A stretch of 64,000 nt of DNA. Source: Silene conica (Eukaryota > Streptophyta > Magnoliopsida > Caryophyllales > Caryophyllaceae). A program made the position numbers and the translations under genes. Location: positions 56,131,048 to 56,195,047 of the forward strand of contig CM055311.2 in assembly GCA_029255685.2 (NCBI GenBank), given 5' to 3'. Under the pieces are notes generated by a model. The model was not told the DNA's origin and did not search any database. It worked only from the letters and a program-made list of their open reading frames with translations. This document shows, piece after piece, positions 1 through 10,877 of the stretch (within the stretch, counting starts at the first letter, position 1; each line of letters begins with the position of its first letter).

Positions 1-566
1 TCTTTCTATCTCTTTCAATTTCCGTTTCGTCAAAGTTGATTTCGGGGCTGTTTTGAGGTTAACTCGAAATTACCCTTTTATAATTCGTTTTTGTTGTTTG
101 TAGGTGTTGATTCGGACGACCCGGACAAGGACTCGTACATTCTTCAAGACTAGAAGTGAAGAAACGCTCTTAAAGGTGACGATAATGAGAAACTCGGCCT
201 TTTGTCTAATATTAGCACTTTTTGTGGTTTGTTTATGTGTTTCACATGAGATTATGGTTATTGATGTCGATAGGAACTTAGTAATATGTTAATGACTGAT
301 TTATGTGTTCTTTATATGAGATACTTGATGAAATTGGTGTTTCACATGCTCAAACATGTTCATCTTGTGTTGTTGGAAATTGTGACGGATATGGTTGAGT
401 AATCGTTTGTTGGATGTTTAAGGAGTCGTGAGTCATTGCATATGTATGAGAATGATGTATAATTACTGGGTAATCTATAATTGGAGTAGAAATCATGTTG
501 TAGGATCGATTCCATGAAATTTGGATGAATGTCAATATGTCGAAATGCGTTTTTCTGGGCAGAGGG

Positions 567-892
567 TTCCCAGCCGGTCTGAGGCCGGCGGCCGGTGGAC
601 CGGCTGAGAGCCCCATATGTTGTTTTCATTGATTTTGCAAAATAGTTGAAAAATTGAGGAAAAAGGGTCCCCAGCCGGTGGACCGGCAGCCGGCCGGCCG
701 GCTGGGAGACCATTTTGTTGTTTATTGTTGTTTTTCGTAAGAGTTGGGAAAAAGGGGTTCCCAGCCGGTGGACCGGCAGCCGGCCGACCGGCTGGAAGTA
801 CCTCTTTGTTGTTTTCGTTTTGTCTTGGGCATAAGAGGTTGGGACCCTCAGCCGGCCAACCGGCAGCCTATGGCTGACCGGCTGAGAGCCCC
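567..892 (+). repeat. Array of four GC-rich hairpins in the LTR
   Basis: Four imperfect inverted repeats of about 40-45 bases start near 567, 668, 758 and 844. Each has outer arms like CCCAGCCGGT and ACCGGCTGGG around a core of CCGGC/GCCGG runs. They are separated by about 45-50 bases of ordinary AT-rich sequence, so the period is close to 90. The right LTR keeps the same array at about 5223-5551. Related arrays occur at 14546-14943, 22672-23064 and 24930-25325, and a shorter one at 17014-17155. Confidence 0.85.
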
Positions 893-1504
893 TGGACATG
901 TTAAATTGTTTATAACTTTGGATTCACATGTCGGATTTGATCGATTCTTTTTCCGTATGTCTCGTATGCTTGTTTGAAGTCCCAAGAAATTGGGCGGCAC
1001 TTATGTCGGGTTCGGTAATGGATTTGAGGATGAAAGACCCCCCGGCCGGGCAACCGGAAGGGAGACCGGCTCTCGCCTCAAATTAGTTCCCGAAGATGGC
1101 TAAGTGTTTCATGGATGTTTAATGATGAGATATTTAAGAAATGATTGTCATTCGAATTTGAGTTGTTGTACATCTTAGAGATGACATTTGTGATTTGTGT
1201 TAACCTGCTGTGCGCTGCTATAGTACTCGAGTTCTCACCTGATTGCATTGTGTAGCTGGTTGGCCGTAGTGACTTGGTTCTCATGGTCAGGTTTTAGATT
1301 GTCTGCCCGCCTTCGGGCATATCTCGTTCCTAGCTAGTTCGGGTCTTGGGGGTGCCTTGTGCACTTGTCGAATCGGGGATCGTGATTCGTTTGCGCTCCG
1401 AGAGTCTGACCAGGTTTAGACTAGGACAGTCTTTTGATGTCGTCCTACCAGGGGGTTGTATAGTCTGAGATTGGGGATATCGTGCTATATAGATGAGTCA
1501 TATT

Positions 1505-1750
1505 GTCGGCCTGCTCATAGTAGTAGGAGTCGAGTCACTTGGATGACCTATCTCTTATTTGTAGAGTCACTTGGATGACCTATTTGTTGTAGGAGTCGAG
1601 TCACTTGGATGACCTATCTCTTATTTGTAGAGTCACTTGGATGACCTATTTGTTGTAGGAGTCGAGTCACTTGGATGACCTATCTCTTGTTTGTAGAGTC
1701 ACTTGGTTGGCCTATAGTTGTTGGAGTCGAGTCACTTGGTGTCCTATCTC
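1505..1750 (+). repeat. Tandem array of GAGTCACTTGG(A/T)TGACCTAT units
   Basis: About seven copies of a ~20 base core (GAGTCACTTGGATGACCTAT and variants), joined by alternating short linkers. The array lies between the two conserved GC blocks of the LTR. The right LTR has the matching array at about 6183-6410, and the minus-strand LTR near 16187-16350 has a reverse-complement version. Confidence 0.85.
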
Positions 1751-2438
1751 TTGTTGATATAATTGGATGTTGAGTATGCCTTAGTTGTATTTGTGAATGT
1801 ATGATACTTGGTTATCTTAGTATTGTTCGTCCAAGGCATTGGACGAATCTTAGTCTAGTTTCGTAAATGGTTTGGATTGAAAGACCCCCGGGCGGGCAAC
1901 CGGAAGGGAAACCGGCTCTCCTTCCAAATAGTTTCCGAAGTTGGTTGAGAGCCTTTGTATAGTATTGCATGATGTTATGAAAGATGAGATATTGTATATA
2001 TATACTTCACATGTTATAAATGTCGGAGTATGTTGGATGCTTTATGTGTTACATGTTATTGACAATAGGTGGCTAGGAGCACTCTAGTCACTCCCCACTG
2101 ACTGTGGCGCACATGTTGTATATGTGTAGGTACATGAGGGCTGATGCAGGGGGTTACGTTGAGGCTAGCGAGCAATGATCCTTCATCGTTGACTTTTACC
2201 TATTCGTTAGCTAGACCTTAGACTTACGTTTCAGTACTTTGTGCCTGTAGGGATATCCTATCCCGGGCTGTTTTGTATCGCACGTATATACTTATTTATG
2301 TTTTATTCCTCTTCCGCATGTTTAATTTTGTTAAGACACCTCGCATGTTTTATTTATCTCATCAAAAGTTTTAATTCCGCTGCATTTTTGGCATGTTTTG
2401 TATGTTTACTTTTACGCTTTCGCGAGGGGTTTTACAGT

Positions 2439-2450
2439 TGGTATCAGAGC
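2439..2450 (+). promoter_or_regulatory. Primer binding site, tRNA-iMet type
   Basis: TGGTATCAGAGC begins two bases after the left LTR ends at 2436. This is the standard plant primer site complementary to the 3' end of initiator methionine tRNA, and it fixes the LTR boundary and element polarity. Confidence 0.92.
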
Positions 2451-2754
2451 GTTATCGCTCCCGACGCACTCATGTAATCCCCAAACTTAACTTGACCAAA
2501 AACTTGAATAATGAATGAGAGATTTGGGTAGACTTAAGGACAAGTGGTAGACTGTTTGTGATTGTTAATTGTTAGGTTAACACTGTTTCCTCTTTTGAAG
2601 GATGGTGAGGCCCACGGCTGCCGATAACATTATGTTGCAAGCAATCCATCACTTGCTTGAGACCTAGAGACAGCAAGCAGGGAATGTTCCACCTCCGCCA
2701 CCGCCAGGCAACGAGGCTAACCGTCCTGGTAGCTTCTCTTGGATAGCGTCCCAA

Positions 2755-3650
2755 ATGTCCAGGAGCCATGTGAAGACTTATGGAGGCGAGGTCGATCCGG
2801 TAGCTCTTACTGAGTGGTTCAGGGAGATGGAAAAGAGCTTTACCCTGTATTCGGTGGGTAGAGAGGATAGAGTGCGGCTAGCCACTCACTTTCTGACCCC
2901 TGAGGCCGATAGGTGGTGGGCATTGACTGGACCTACTTTCACTCTTGATCCTTTGTTCGATTGGGAGGCTTTTTAGGATAAGCTCGAGACGAGGTTTTAT
3001 CCTAAGGAGCTCAGATCACAGCGACTCAAAGAATTCATGGATTTGAATCAAGGCAAGATGTTAGTTCAGGAGTTTACCGATCGATTCAACCAACTTGCTC
3101 ATTTCGCATCTAGGTTTGTCAGAGATGAGGCGGAGAGAGTCTACTTTTACCGTGGGAAGCTAAGACCGCGCATCGAGAGCATGGTTCGTCGTGACTCGAC
3201 TTCTTTCATTGAGGTTTATGATGATGCTATTTGGGCAGAGAGTTCCATCCGAGCCATAGATGTTGAGATTAGAGCTTCTTCTTCTTCTGCTCCCTCTTCC
3301 TTACAGACTTCCTCCCGTGAGAAGAGACCCTTTGATCTTCACCTGATTCTCCGGTACCTCAGTTTAAGAAGTCCAAGAGGTTCGACCCATCTAAGGTCAA
3401 GGACCCAGTGCCTTTACCTAATGCTCCTCTGAAATGTTTCAAGTGTCATAAGGTTCTTCACCTTGGAGTTGACTGCAACGGCGACCCCTACACCTGCTTT
3501 GCTTGCAACAAGACCGGACATCGCTCCTTCGAGTGTCCTGAGAGGAAGGTTGTCGCTGGTAGAGCTGCTACTGCTGCTGGTGCCGTTCAGAGACTGAAGC
3601 CCAAGGGTACTGTGTACGTGATGAGTCGTGCTGCAGCCGAGGCTTACCCT
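2755..3650 (+). pseudogene. Gag-like region of the gypsy element (fossil)
   Basis: The translation shows a Retrotrans_gag domain with the family's typical W and F spacing (around EWFREMEKSF, ADRWWALTGP, and a QEFTDRFNQLA segment), then a basic serine-rich stretch and two cysteine knuckles around 3430-3535 (CFKCHKVLHLGVDC and CFACNKTGHRSFEC). Gag builds the virus-like particle that packages element RNA in the cytoplasm. The frame is broken in about two places. After about 3650 no protease or polymerase similarity appears up to the purine tract. Confidence 0.82.
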
Positions 3651-3659
3651 CACCAAGTC

Positions 3660-4249
3660 ACCGGTATGTCTCCATGGATGTTTTCCTTTTTGCTGATAAA
3701 GCGTTGTCTTGAGCTCAACCTTGTTCTTCTTTCGTGTCTCTCACTGAAGTTTTCTCCCTTTAACCGCTTCCTTTCTCTTCTCCCTGTGACTTCTTTGGAA
3801 ATTTCTTTCCTTTTGGTGGCTGCAAACCTCTTTTGTTTTACAATTTTTATTTGTTCAAAGGTTTGAAAGATCTAAGAAAGATGATTTCAGAAAAACTAGT
3901 TTTAAGAAGTTGGTTAATTTTGCAGCTTCGATGGATTTCAGCGTTGATTTGCCATTTGAACTCGTTATTGGAGACGTCTGATAACCTGTACTATGCCTAT
4001 CAACATTGGATCGATCTAAATTTTGAAATTTTTCATTGATGTTCACCTTGGTTTTGCCTTCGGATTAGAATGTCAGGTTCTTGAATGCGCAACGAGAACC
4101 CCAACGTTCCTTGATGGAGGCTCGACTATGGATTTACTTTTGAACTTTTGGAAAGAAGCCTAAGTTTTTGTATATCAAGGTTTCTGTGAAAGTTTTAGTT
4201 GTTAATGTTGTCCTTGTAACTGCTTTCAAGTTTCGAGGACGAAACTTTT
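3660..4249. other. Non-coding internal region, no pol seen
   Basis: Between the zinc-knuckle region and the purine tract there is about 590 bases of T-rich sequence. Its short open frames show no motif of protease, reverse transcriptase, RNase H or integrase. It takes the place where a gypsy pol gene of about 4 kb would normally stand. Confidence 0.65.
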
Positions 4250-4262
4250 TAAAAGATGGGGT
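4250..4262 (+). promoter_or_regulatory. Polypurine tract
   Basis: AAAAGATGGGG lies a few bases upstream of the right LTR start at 4266. This is the expected place for the plus-strand primer of reverse transcription. Confidence 0.7.
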
Positions 4263-4265
4263 GAT

Positions 4266-7096
4266 TGTAACATTCCGTATTTTTATAAAAGTAAATTTAA
4301 TAATTTAAAAGTAGTTTACGGAATTTAATAATATTTTAATTATAATTCGTAAGTTTTATTGCAAGAGATGTCGTTAAGTCCGTCTTGAGTTGTTTAATTT
4401 AAAGATGTCACATTTACTTGGTAATTTACGTTTTAAGAATTTACGCTCTTTACATTTTAGAAACCCGACTCAAGTCAAATATAAAGTACACCCTCCTTCC
4501 TCCTTTTCACGTTAAACCCTCCTTCACCAAAATAAAATACAGTAACTTGTTCTTCCATTTTTACTCTTTTTCTCCTTCACAAAATTATCATCCATTTACC
4601 CATCTCAACTCCGTTTGACACAAGGTTTTCACCATCGCAATCCTTTCTTCATTCCCGTTCTTTCTATCTCTTTCAATTTCCGTTTCGTCAAAGTTGATTT
4701 CGAGGCTGTTTTGAGGTTAACTCGAAATTACCCTTTTATAATCCGTTTTTGTTGTTTGTAGGTGTTGATTCGGACGACCCGGACAAGGACTCGTACATTG
4801 TCAAGACTAGAAGTGAAGAAACGCTCTTAAAGGTGACGATAATGAGAAACTCGGCCTTTTGTCTAATATTAGCACTTTTTGTGGTTTGTTGATGTGTTTC
4901 ACATGAGATTATGGTTATTGATGTCGATAGGAACTTAGTAATATGTTACTAACTGATTTATGTGTTCTTTATATGAGATACTTGATCAAATTGGTGTTTC
5001 ACATGCTCAAACATGTTCATCTTGTGTTGCTGAAAATTGTGACGGATATGGTTGAGTAATCGTTTGTTGGATGTTTAAGGAGTCGTGAGTCATTGCATAT
5101 GTATGAGAATGATGTATAATTACTGGGTAATCTATAATTGGAGTAGAAATCATGTTGTAGGATCGATTCCATGAAATTTGGATGAATGTCAATATGTCGA
5201 AATGCGTTTTTCTGGGCAGAGGGTTCCCAGCCGGTCTGAGGCCGGCGGCCGGTGGACCCGCTGAGAGCCCCATATGTTGTTTTCATTGATTTTGCAAAAT
5301 AGGTGAAAAATTGAGGAGAAAGGGTCCCCAGCCGGTGGACCGGTAGCCGGCCGGCCGGCCGGCTGGGAGACCATTTTATTTATTGTTGTTTTTTGTAAGA
5401 GTTGGGAAAAAGGGGTTCCCAGCCGGTGGACCGGCAGCCGGCCGACCGACTGGGAGTACCTCTTTGTTGTTTTCGTTTTGTCTTGGGCATAAGAGGTTGG
5501 GACCCTCAGCCGGCCAATCGGCAGCCTATGGCTGACCGGCTGAGAGCCCCTGAACATGTTAAATTGTTTATAACTTTGGATTCACATGTCGGATTTGATC
5601 GATTCTTTTGCCGTATGTCTCGTATGCTTGTTTGAAGTCCCAAGAAATTGGGCGGCACTTATGTCGGGTTCGGTAATAGATTTGAGGATGAAAGACCCCC
5701 CGGCCGGGCAACCGGAAGGGAGACCGGCTCTCGCATCAAATTAGTTCCCGAAGTTGGCTAAGTGTTTCATGAATGTTTAATGATGAGATATTTAAGAAAT
5801 GATTGTCATTCGAATTTGAGTTGTTGTACATCTTAGAGATGACATTTGTGATTTGTGTTAACCTGCTGTGCGCTGCTATAGTACTCGAGTTCTCACCTGA
5901 TTGCATTGTGTAGCTGGTTGGCCGTAGTGACTTGGTTCTCACGGTCAGGTTTTAGATTGTCTGCCCGCCTTCGGGCATATCTCGTTCCTAGCTAATTCGG
6001 GTTTTGGGGGTGCCTTGTGCACTTGTCGAATCGGGGATCGTGATTCGTTTGCGCTCCGAGAGTCTGGCCAGGTTTAGACTAGGACAGTCTTTTGATGTCG
6101 TCCTACCAGGGGGTTGTATAGTCTGAGATTGGGGATATCGTGGTATATATATGAGTCGATTGTCGGCCTGCTCATAGTAGTAGGAGTCGAGTCACTTGGA
6201 TGACCTATCTCTTATTTGTAGAGTCACTTGGATGACCTATTATTTGTTGTAGGAGTCGAGTCACTTGGATGACCTATCTCTTATTTGTAGAGTCACTTGG
6301 ATGACCTATTTGTTGTAGGAGTCGAGTCACTTGGATGACCTATCTCTTGTTTGTAGAGTCACTTGGTTGGCCTATAGTTGTTGGAGTCGAGTCACTTGGT
6401 GTCCTATCTCTTGTTGATATAATTGGATGTTGAGTATGCCTTAGTTGTATTTGTGAATGTATGATACTTGGTTATCTTAGTATTGTTCGTCTAAGGCATT
6501 GGACGAATCTTAGTCTAGTTTCGTAAATGGTTTGGATTGAAAGACCCCCGGCCGGGCAACCGGAAGGGAAACCGGCTCTCCTTCCAAATAGTTTCCGAAG
6601 TTGGTTGAGAGCCTTTGTATAGTATTGCATGATGTTATGAAAGATGAGATATTGTATATATATACTTCACATGTTATAAATGTCGGAGTATGTTGGATGC
6701 TTTATGTGTTACATGTTATTGACAATAGGTGGCTAGGAGCACTCTAGTCACTCCCCACTGACTGTGGCGCACATGTTGTATATGTGTAGGTACATGAGGG
6801 CTGATGCAGGGGGTTACGTTGAGGCTAGCGAGCGATGATCCTTCATCGTTGACTTTTACCTATTCGTTAGCTAGACCTTAGACTTACGTTTCAGTACTTT
6901 GTGCCTGTAGGGATATCCTATCTCGGGCTGTTTTGTATCGCACTTATATACTTATTTATGTTTTATTCCTCTTCCGCATGTTTAATTTTGTTAAGACACC
7001 TCGCATGTTTTATTTATCTCATCAAAAGTTTTAATTCCGCTGCATTTTTGGCATATTTTGTATGTTTACTTTTACGCTTTCGCGAGGGGTTTTACA
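4266..7096 (+). repeat. Right (3') LTR, complete, 2831 bp
   Basis: Starts TGTAACATTCCG and ends GGGGTTTTACA, a TG...CA LTR. It repeats the left LTR in full: hairpin array at about 5223-5551, GC block A at about 5690-5740, tandem array at about 6183-6410, GC block B at about 6540-6590. It is followed directly by LINE sequence. Confidence 0.9.
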
Positions 7097-7327
7097 AGGG
7101 GGGCAGACTGTACCAGAGTCTTTAGAAGGGGGGATTCTGGTTGTTGAGACACAGGCAACTACACCTCCATTTCAGCAGATGGTAAACACTAGTAAATCAC
7201 GGACTGGTAACAGATCTGGGAAAGTTAAAGCAAGTTTGCGCAATAGGTTCCAGGCCCTTTCAGGTAGGGAGGAGGATTTTGCAGGAGTTTCATTTGGGGA
7301 TATGGACCCGGGTGGGGTACTGCCCTA
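7097..7327 (+). pseudogene. LINE ORF1, C-terminal remnant
   Basis: This open frame runs from the LTR edge to a stop at 7326-7328, directly before the ORF2 start. The translation includes a basic stretch (SRTGNRSGKVKASLRNRF) followed by an acidic, glycine-rich tail. That fits the end of a plant LINE ORF1, an RNA-binding protein, but the RNA-binding domain itself is not in the window. The assignment rests mainly on its position before ORF2. Confidence 0.5.
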
Positions 7328-10300
7328 ATGATTATCTCGTCTTGGAATATAAGAGGGTTGAATGACCCTCTTAAGCGACAAGAAGTGCTTCGCTTCTTAC
7401 ATGGTAATAAGGTGAATTGTTGTGCTATTATAGAAACTCATGTTAAAGCTCATCGGGCTGATGCAGTTTTTGCTTGTTTTTCGACTAAGTATTCTCTATT
7501 GACTAACTACAGTGCTCATTACAACGGGCGCATTTGGTTGCTTTGGAATCCTACTCATGTTTATGTAGATGTTACTAGTCTTAGTGCCCAACATATGCAT
7601 TGTGTGGTCACTCATTTGGGCACTCAAATTGTTTTATTTATGCATTCAATAATGCTGGGGCTCGTCGTGATCTTTGGCAGAACTTGACTGATACCCATAC
7701 TAATGTTCCTTGGGTTTGCCTTGTAGATTTTAATGTGGTCCTTTCTAATGATGAAAGAATAGGAGGCGCCACCTATCCTAAGTCTGTGATTAAAGACTTT
7801 AGTGATTGTCTGGAGGTCTGCTGTCTTAGTGATCCCTGCAACTGGTTGCCAATATACTTGGTCTAATCATCAACTTCATTCTGTAAAATGGGCTAAACTT
7901 GATCGTATTCTTATTAACTCTGCTTGGATGCATCAACTTTCCTCTTCTGTTTGGTTTATGAATGCTGGTATTTCTGACCATTCCCCGACCATGCTTCAAC
8001 TTAACCTTGCTCCTACTCCGGTGAACAGACCTTTCAAGTTTCTGAACAGTTGGTTTTACTCTATGGGCTACCATGAGTGTGTTTCTGGGAATTGGAATAT
8101 TCCTGTCCATGGTGACAAAATCAGTCAGTTTTTTGCAAAGCTTCGGTCCCTTAAATCTGGGCTCAAAGCTCTTCATCAGAATGGGTTTGCTGATATTAGG
8201 AAAAAAGTTGATGCTGCTAGACATGCTTTAATTCAGTGTCAGAATATCCTTCAATCTGACCCCCTTAACTCTACTCTCTTGTCTACTTACAGGGATTTCC
8301 AGGCTGGTTATATTAATTTGAAGAAAGCAGAAGGGGCAATGCTCTCTCAACGAGCTAAAAATCATTCTATGATGCTTCACGACTCCAATACCTCATACTT
8401 CTATGCTCGTGTTGCTGCCAGAAAACTTAGTAGTACCATTGGGTTCATCACTGATATGAATGGTAAGACTTGTACTGGATTTCCAGAGGTTGCTAGTGCT
8501 TTCATTGCTTATTACACTATACTTTTGGGCACTTCCACCTCTGTTACTCCTGTTCCTGGCCATCTTTTTCAGAGTGCTCATTTTCCTCACATTGATAATT
8601 TTACTGCTCTTGTTACTCCTCATGAAATCAAATCTGCTTTATCCACCATCCACCATGATAGCAGCCCTGGAATAGATGGCTATGGGTCTGGTTTCTTCAA
8701 AAAATCTTGGGATGTAGTGGGACATGATTTCGTTCTTGCTGCTCAGTAATTCTTTGTCAAAGCCAAGATGCCCAAAGCCGTTATTAGTACTTTGATTTCT
8801 CTCATTCCTAAGGTTCCTATTCCTCAAAATGTAACTGATTTCAGGCCCATCTCTTGCTGCACGGTTTTTTACAAAACTGTAACAAAAATTCTTGCCAATA
8901 GACTGAAAGCATATTTGGGAGATGTTGTGGGAGCAGAGCAGGCTGCTTTCATCCATGATAAGGATATTTTTGACAACTCCTTCCTTGCTCAAGAACTTGC
9001 AAAAAATTACTCAAGGAAATATCTTACTCCCCGGTGCATTGTAAAACTCGACATCAAAAAAGCTTTTGATTCTGTTCATTGGTCTTTCTTGGAAAGCTGT
9101 CTACATTTATATGGTCTCCCACAAAAGTTCGTCAAATGGATTATGGCCTGTGTCACCTCTCCTTGGTATTCCTTAAATATTAATGGTTCTGTCCATGGTT
9201 TCTTTCAAGGTAAGAGAGGATTGAGACAAGGAGATCCGCTTTCTCCTTATCTCTTTGTGCTTTGTATGGAGGTTCTTTCCCGTCTTCTGATAGGCTTACC
9301 TTCAACTAAGGGGTTTTCATTCTATCCCAAATGTGCTAAGCTTAAGCTTACCCACCTAGTTTTTGCCGATGACCTTCTTGTTTTTGTCCGAGGGGACCGG
9401 ACCTCTCCTCTGTTATGGCTGTTGCTAATTGCCTTAACACCTTTGCCAGTTATTCGGGCTTGATTGCTAACCCTATGAAAACCTCAATTTACTTTGGTGG
9501 TGTTCATTGTAGTGTTAAAGAGCTTATTCTGCGACAAACTGGGTTTACTGAAGGGGAATTCCCATTTAGGTATCTTGGTCTCCCTATTTTTACTTCTCAT
9601 CTTACCCATACTATGTTTGCTCCTCTACTAGACAAAGTTAAAGCTAAGGTAAGCACCTGGACTAGTCACAGGCTTACCTATGCGGGCAAAGCTCAATTAA
9701 TAAACTCGGTTATTTTTGGATTGGCTAGTTTTTGGGGTACTTGTGTTATACTACCAAAAGGGATTGTCAAGAGCATTACCAAACTGTGCAGAAATTTTCT
9801 TTGGGGAGTGGATAATACAGGCAGAAGACGCCTCTTTCAAAAATGGTCTAATCTTTGTAGACCAAGAGAAGAAGGAGGTTTTGACATTAAAGAAATATTG
9901 AGTTGGAACAAAGCTCAAGCGGCAAAATGGCTGTGAAAATTAGACAATCAGCAACCTTCCATTTGGGTTCAATGGGTTCAGGCATACATCCTTAAAGGAG
10001 AGGATTTCTGGTCCATTGGCCCTTCTACCACGCACTCTTGGGGTTGGAAGCATGTCCTTAAGGTTAGGAATGATCTTATTAATAGTGTTGGTTTGGCCAA
10101 TGCTAAACATTGTATTGCCAATTACTCTACTAGTAACTGCTATGATGTGTTTAGAGCAGTTGGTCCATTACTTCAGGGATGGAAAACTGTCCATGATCCC
10201 GTGGTGCTCCCAAAGTACAGATTTATTGGTAGTATTGATATTCAGAATCGCCTGCCCACCGTGGATAACTACCATAAGGCTGGGTTTTGTGGGTTAATCG

Positions 10301-10690
10301 TTGCAGCCTTTGTGAGCATGCGGAAAAGACTCACGCCCATTTGTTTTTTAGCTGCCCTTTCTCTGCTAATGTTTGGACAGCTTTGCCGCAACAGTTCTTG
10401 TTTGCAACCCATTCCACAAATTTGCACTGGTTTCATAGCCATAACCGAGGGAGAAGTTGGCTAAAGAGGAGGAGACGGTGTGTCCTTATGGGAGCCATAT
10501 ATATGCTTTGGTAAGAACAAAACTGTCGTATTTTTGGTGGCCATTGCAGGTCACCTGAAAACGTGGCTCAGGACATCATTCATCAAGTCTGCATCAGAAT
10601 GTACCATTGTAGCTTTGGATTGGACGAAGCAAATATTCTGAGTCACTTGCTGAAGCCCATCTTGGGTTGGCAGTTTTGGCAGTCTTTTCA
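7328..10690 (+). pseudogene. LINE ORF2: endonuclease, reverse transcriptase, zinc-binding end (broken)
   Basis: ORF2 nicks target DNA and copies LINE RNA in place. Seen: an AP-endonuclease-like start (SSWNIRGLNDPLKRQEV, then ETHVKAHRAD, later SDHSPTML); reverse transcriptase motifs KLDIKKAFDSVHW, QGDPLSPYLF and FADDLLVF around 9040-9390; and a zf-RVT end, CSLCEHAEKTHAHLFFSCPF, at about 10300-10360. It starts at the ATG of MIISSWNIRG at 7328. The gene is dead: the frame shifts near 7640, 7830, 9410 and 10290, and there are in-frame stops at 8747-8749, 9934-9936 and 10512-10514. The frame past the last stop still reads like a LINE tail (CRIFGGHCRSPENV) to about 10690. Confidence 0.85.
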
Positions 10691-10877
10691 CATTGCATCC
10701 TGATTTGCAGTATTTTTCTGGTCCTGGTATTATCTATCTGATATACCAAATTTTTTTCCTTTTATAGGTTTTTTTAGAAGGGAGTTACCCTGACTTCCTT
10801 TTGTAGTCAGTCTTGGGGTCTTGTATATTTCTCTAATTATCCAATGATATAAGATCCTTTGCTTTTCTACAAAAAAA

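Larger units (their letters stand above)
1..2436 (+). repeat. Left (5') LTR, truncated by window start
   Basis: Ends in GGGGTTTTACA just before the primer site. Contents in order: a unique leader; an array of four GC-rich hairpins (567-892); a conserved GC block with ACCGGCTCTC at about 1030-1080; a tandem array of GAGTCACTTGG units (1505-1750); a second copy of the GC block at about 1868-1925; and a terminal part with conserved segments CTAGTCACTCCCCACTGACT and GCTAGCGAGC that recur in all related LTRs of this window. Confidence 0.88.
1..7096 (+). mobile_element. Ty3/gypsy LTR retrotransposon, Gag-only type, 5' end outside window
   Basis: Two long direct repeats (1-2436 and 4266-7096) flank a short internal region with a tRNA-iMet primer site, a gag-like region with zinc knuckles, and a purine tract next to the right repeat. 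Window base 1 aligns with base 4659, so about 393 bases of the left LTR lie outside. The internal region is only about 1.8 kb; no protease, reverse transcriptase, RNase H or integrase is seen, which fits a non-autonomous Gag-bearing (TR-GAG-like) element. The LTRs differ by roughly one to two percent by eye, suggesting an age of the order of a million years or less. The gag frame is broken in about two places. The primer site and LTR start (TGTAACATTCCG) suggest a chromovirus of the Tekay/Del sort; this lineage call is inference. The element abuts LINE sequence at 7097 and probably inserted into that LINE. Confidence 0.85.

Noticed and set aside
567-892. CRISPR-like array (short repeats with regular spacers)
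   Set aside because: The repeats are degenerate hairpins inside a plant LTR, the spacers are conserved between LTRs, and no cas genes occur.
360-899. Open frames reading QPVDRQPADRL-type repeats as a protein
   Set aside because: They arise from the GC hairpins in several frames and on both strands and are not conserved as protein.
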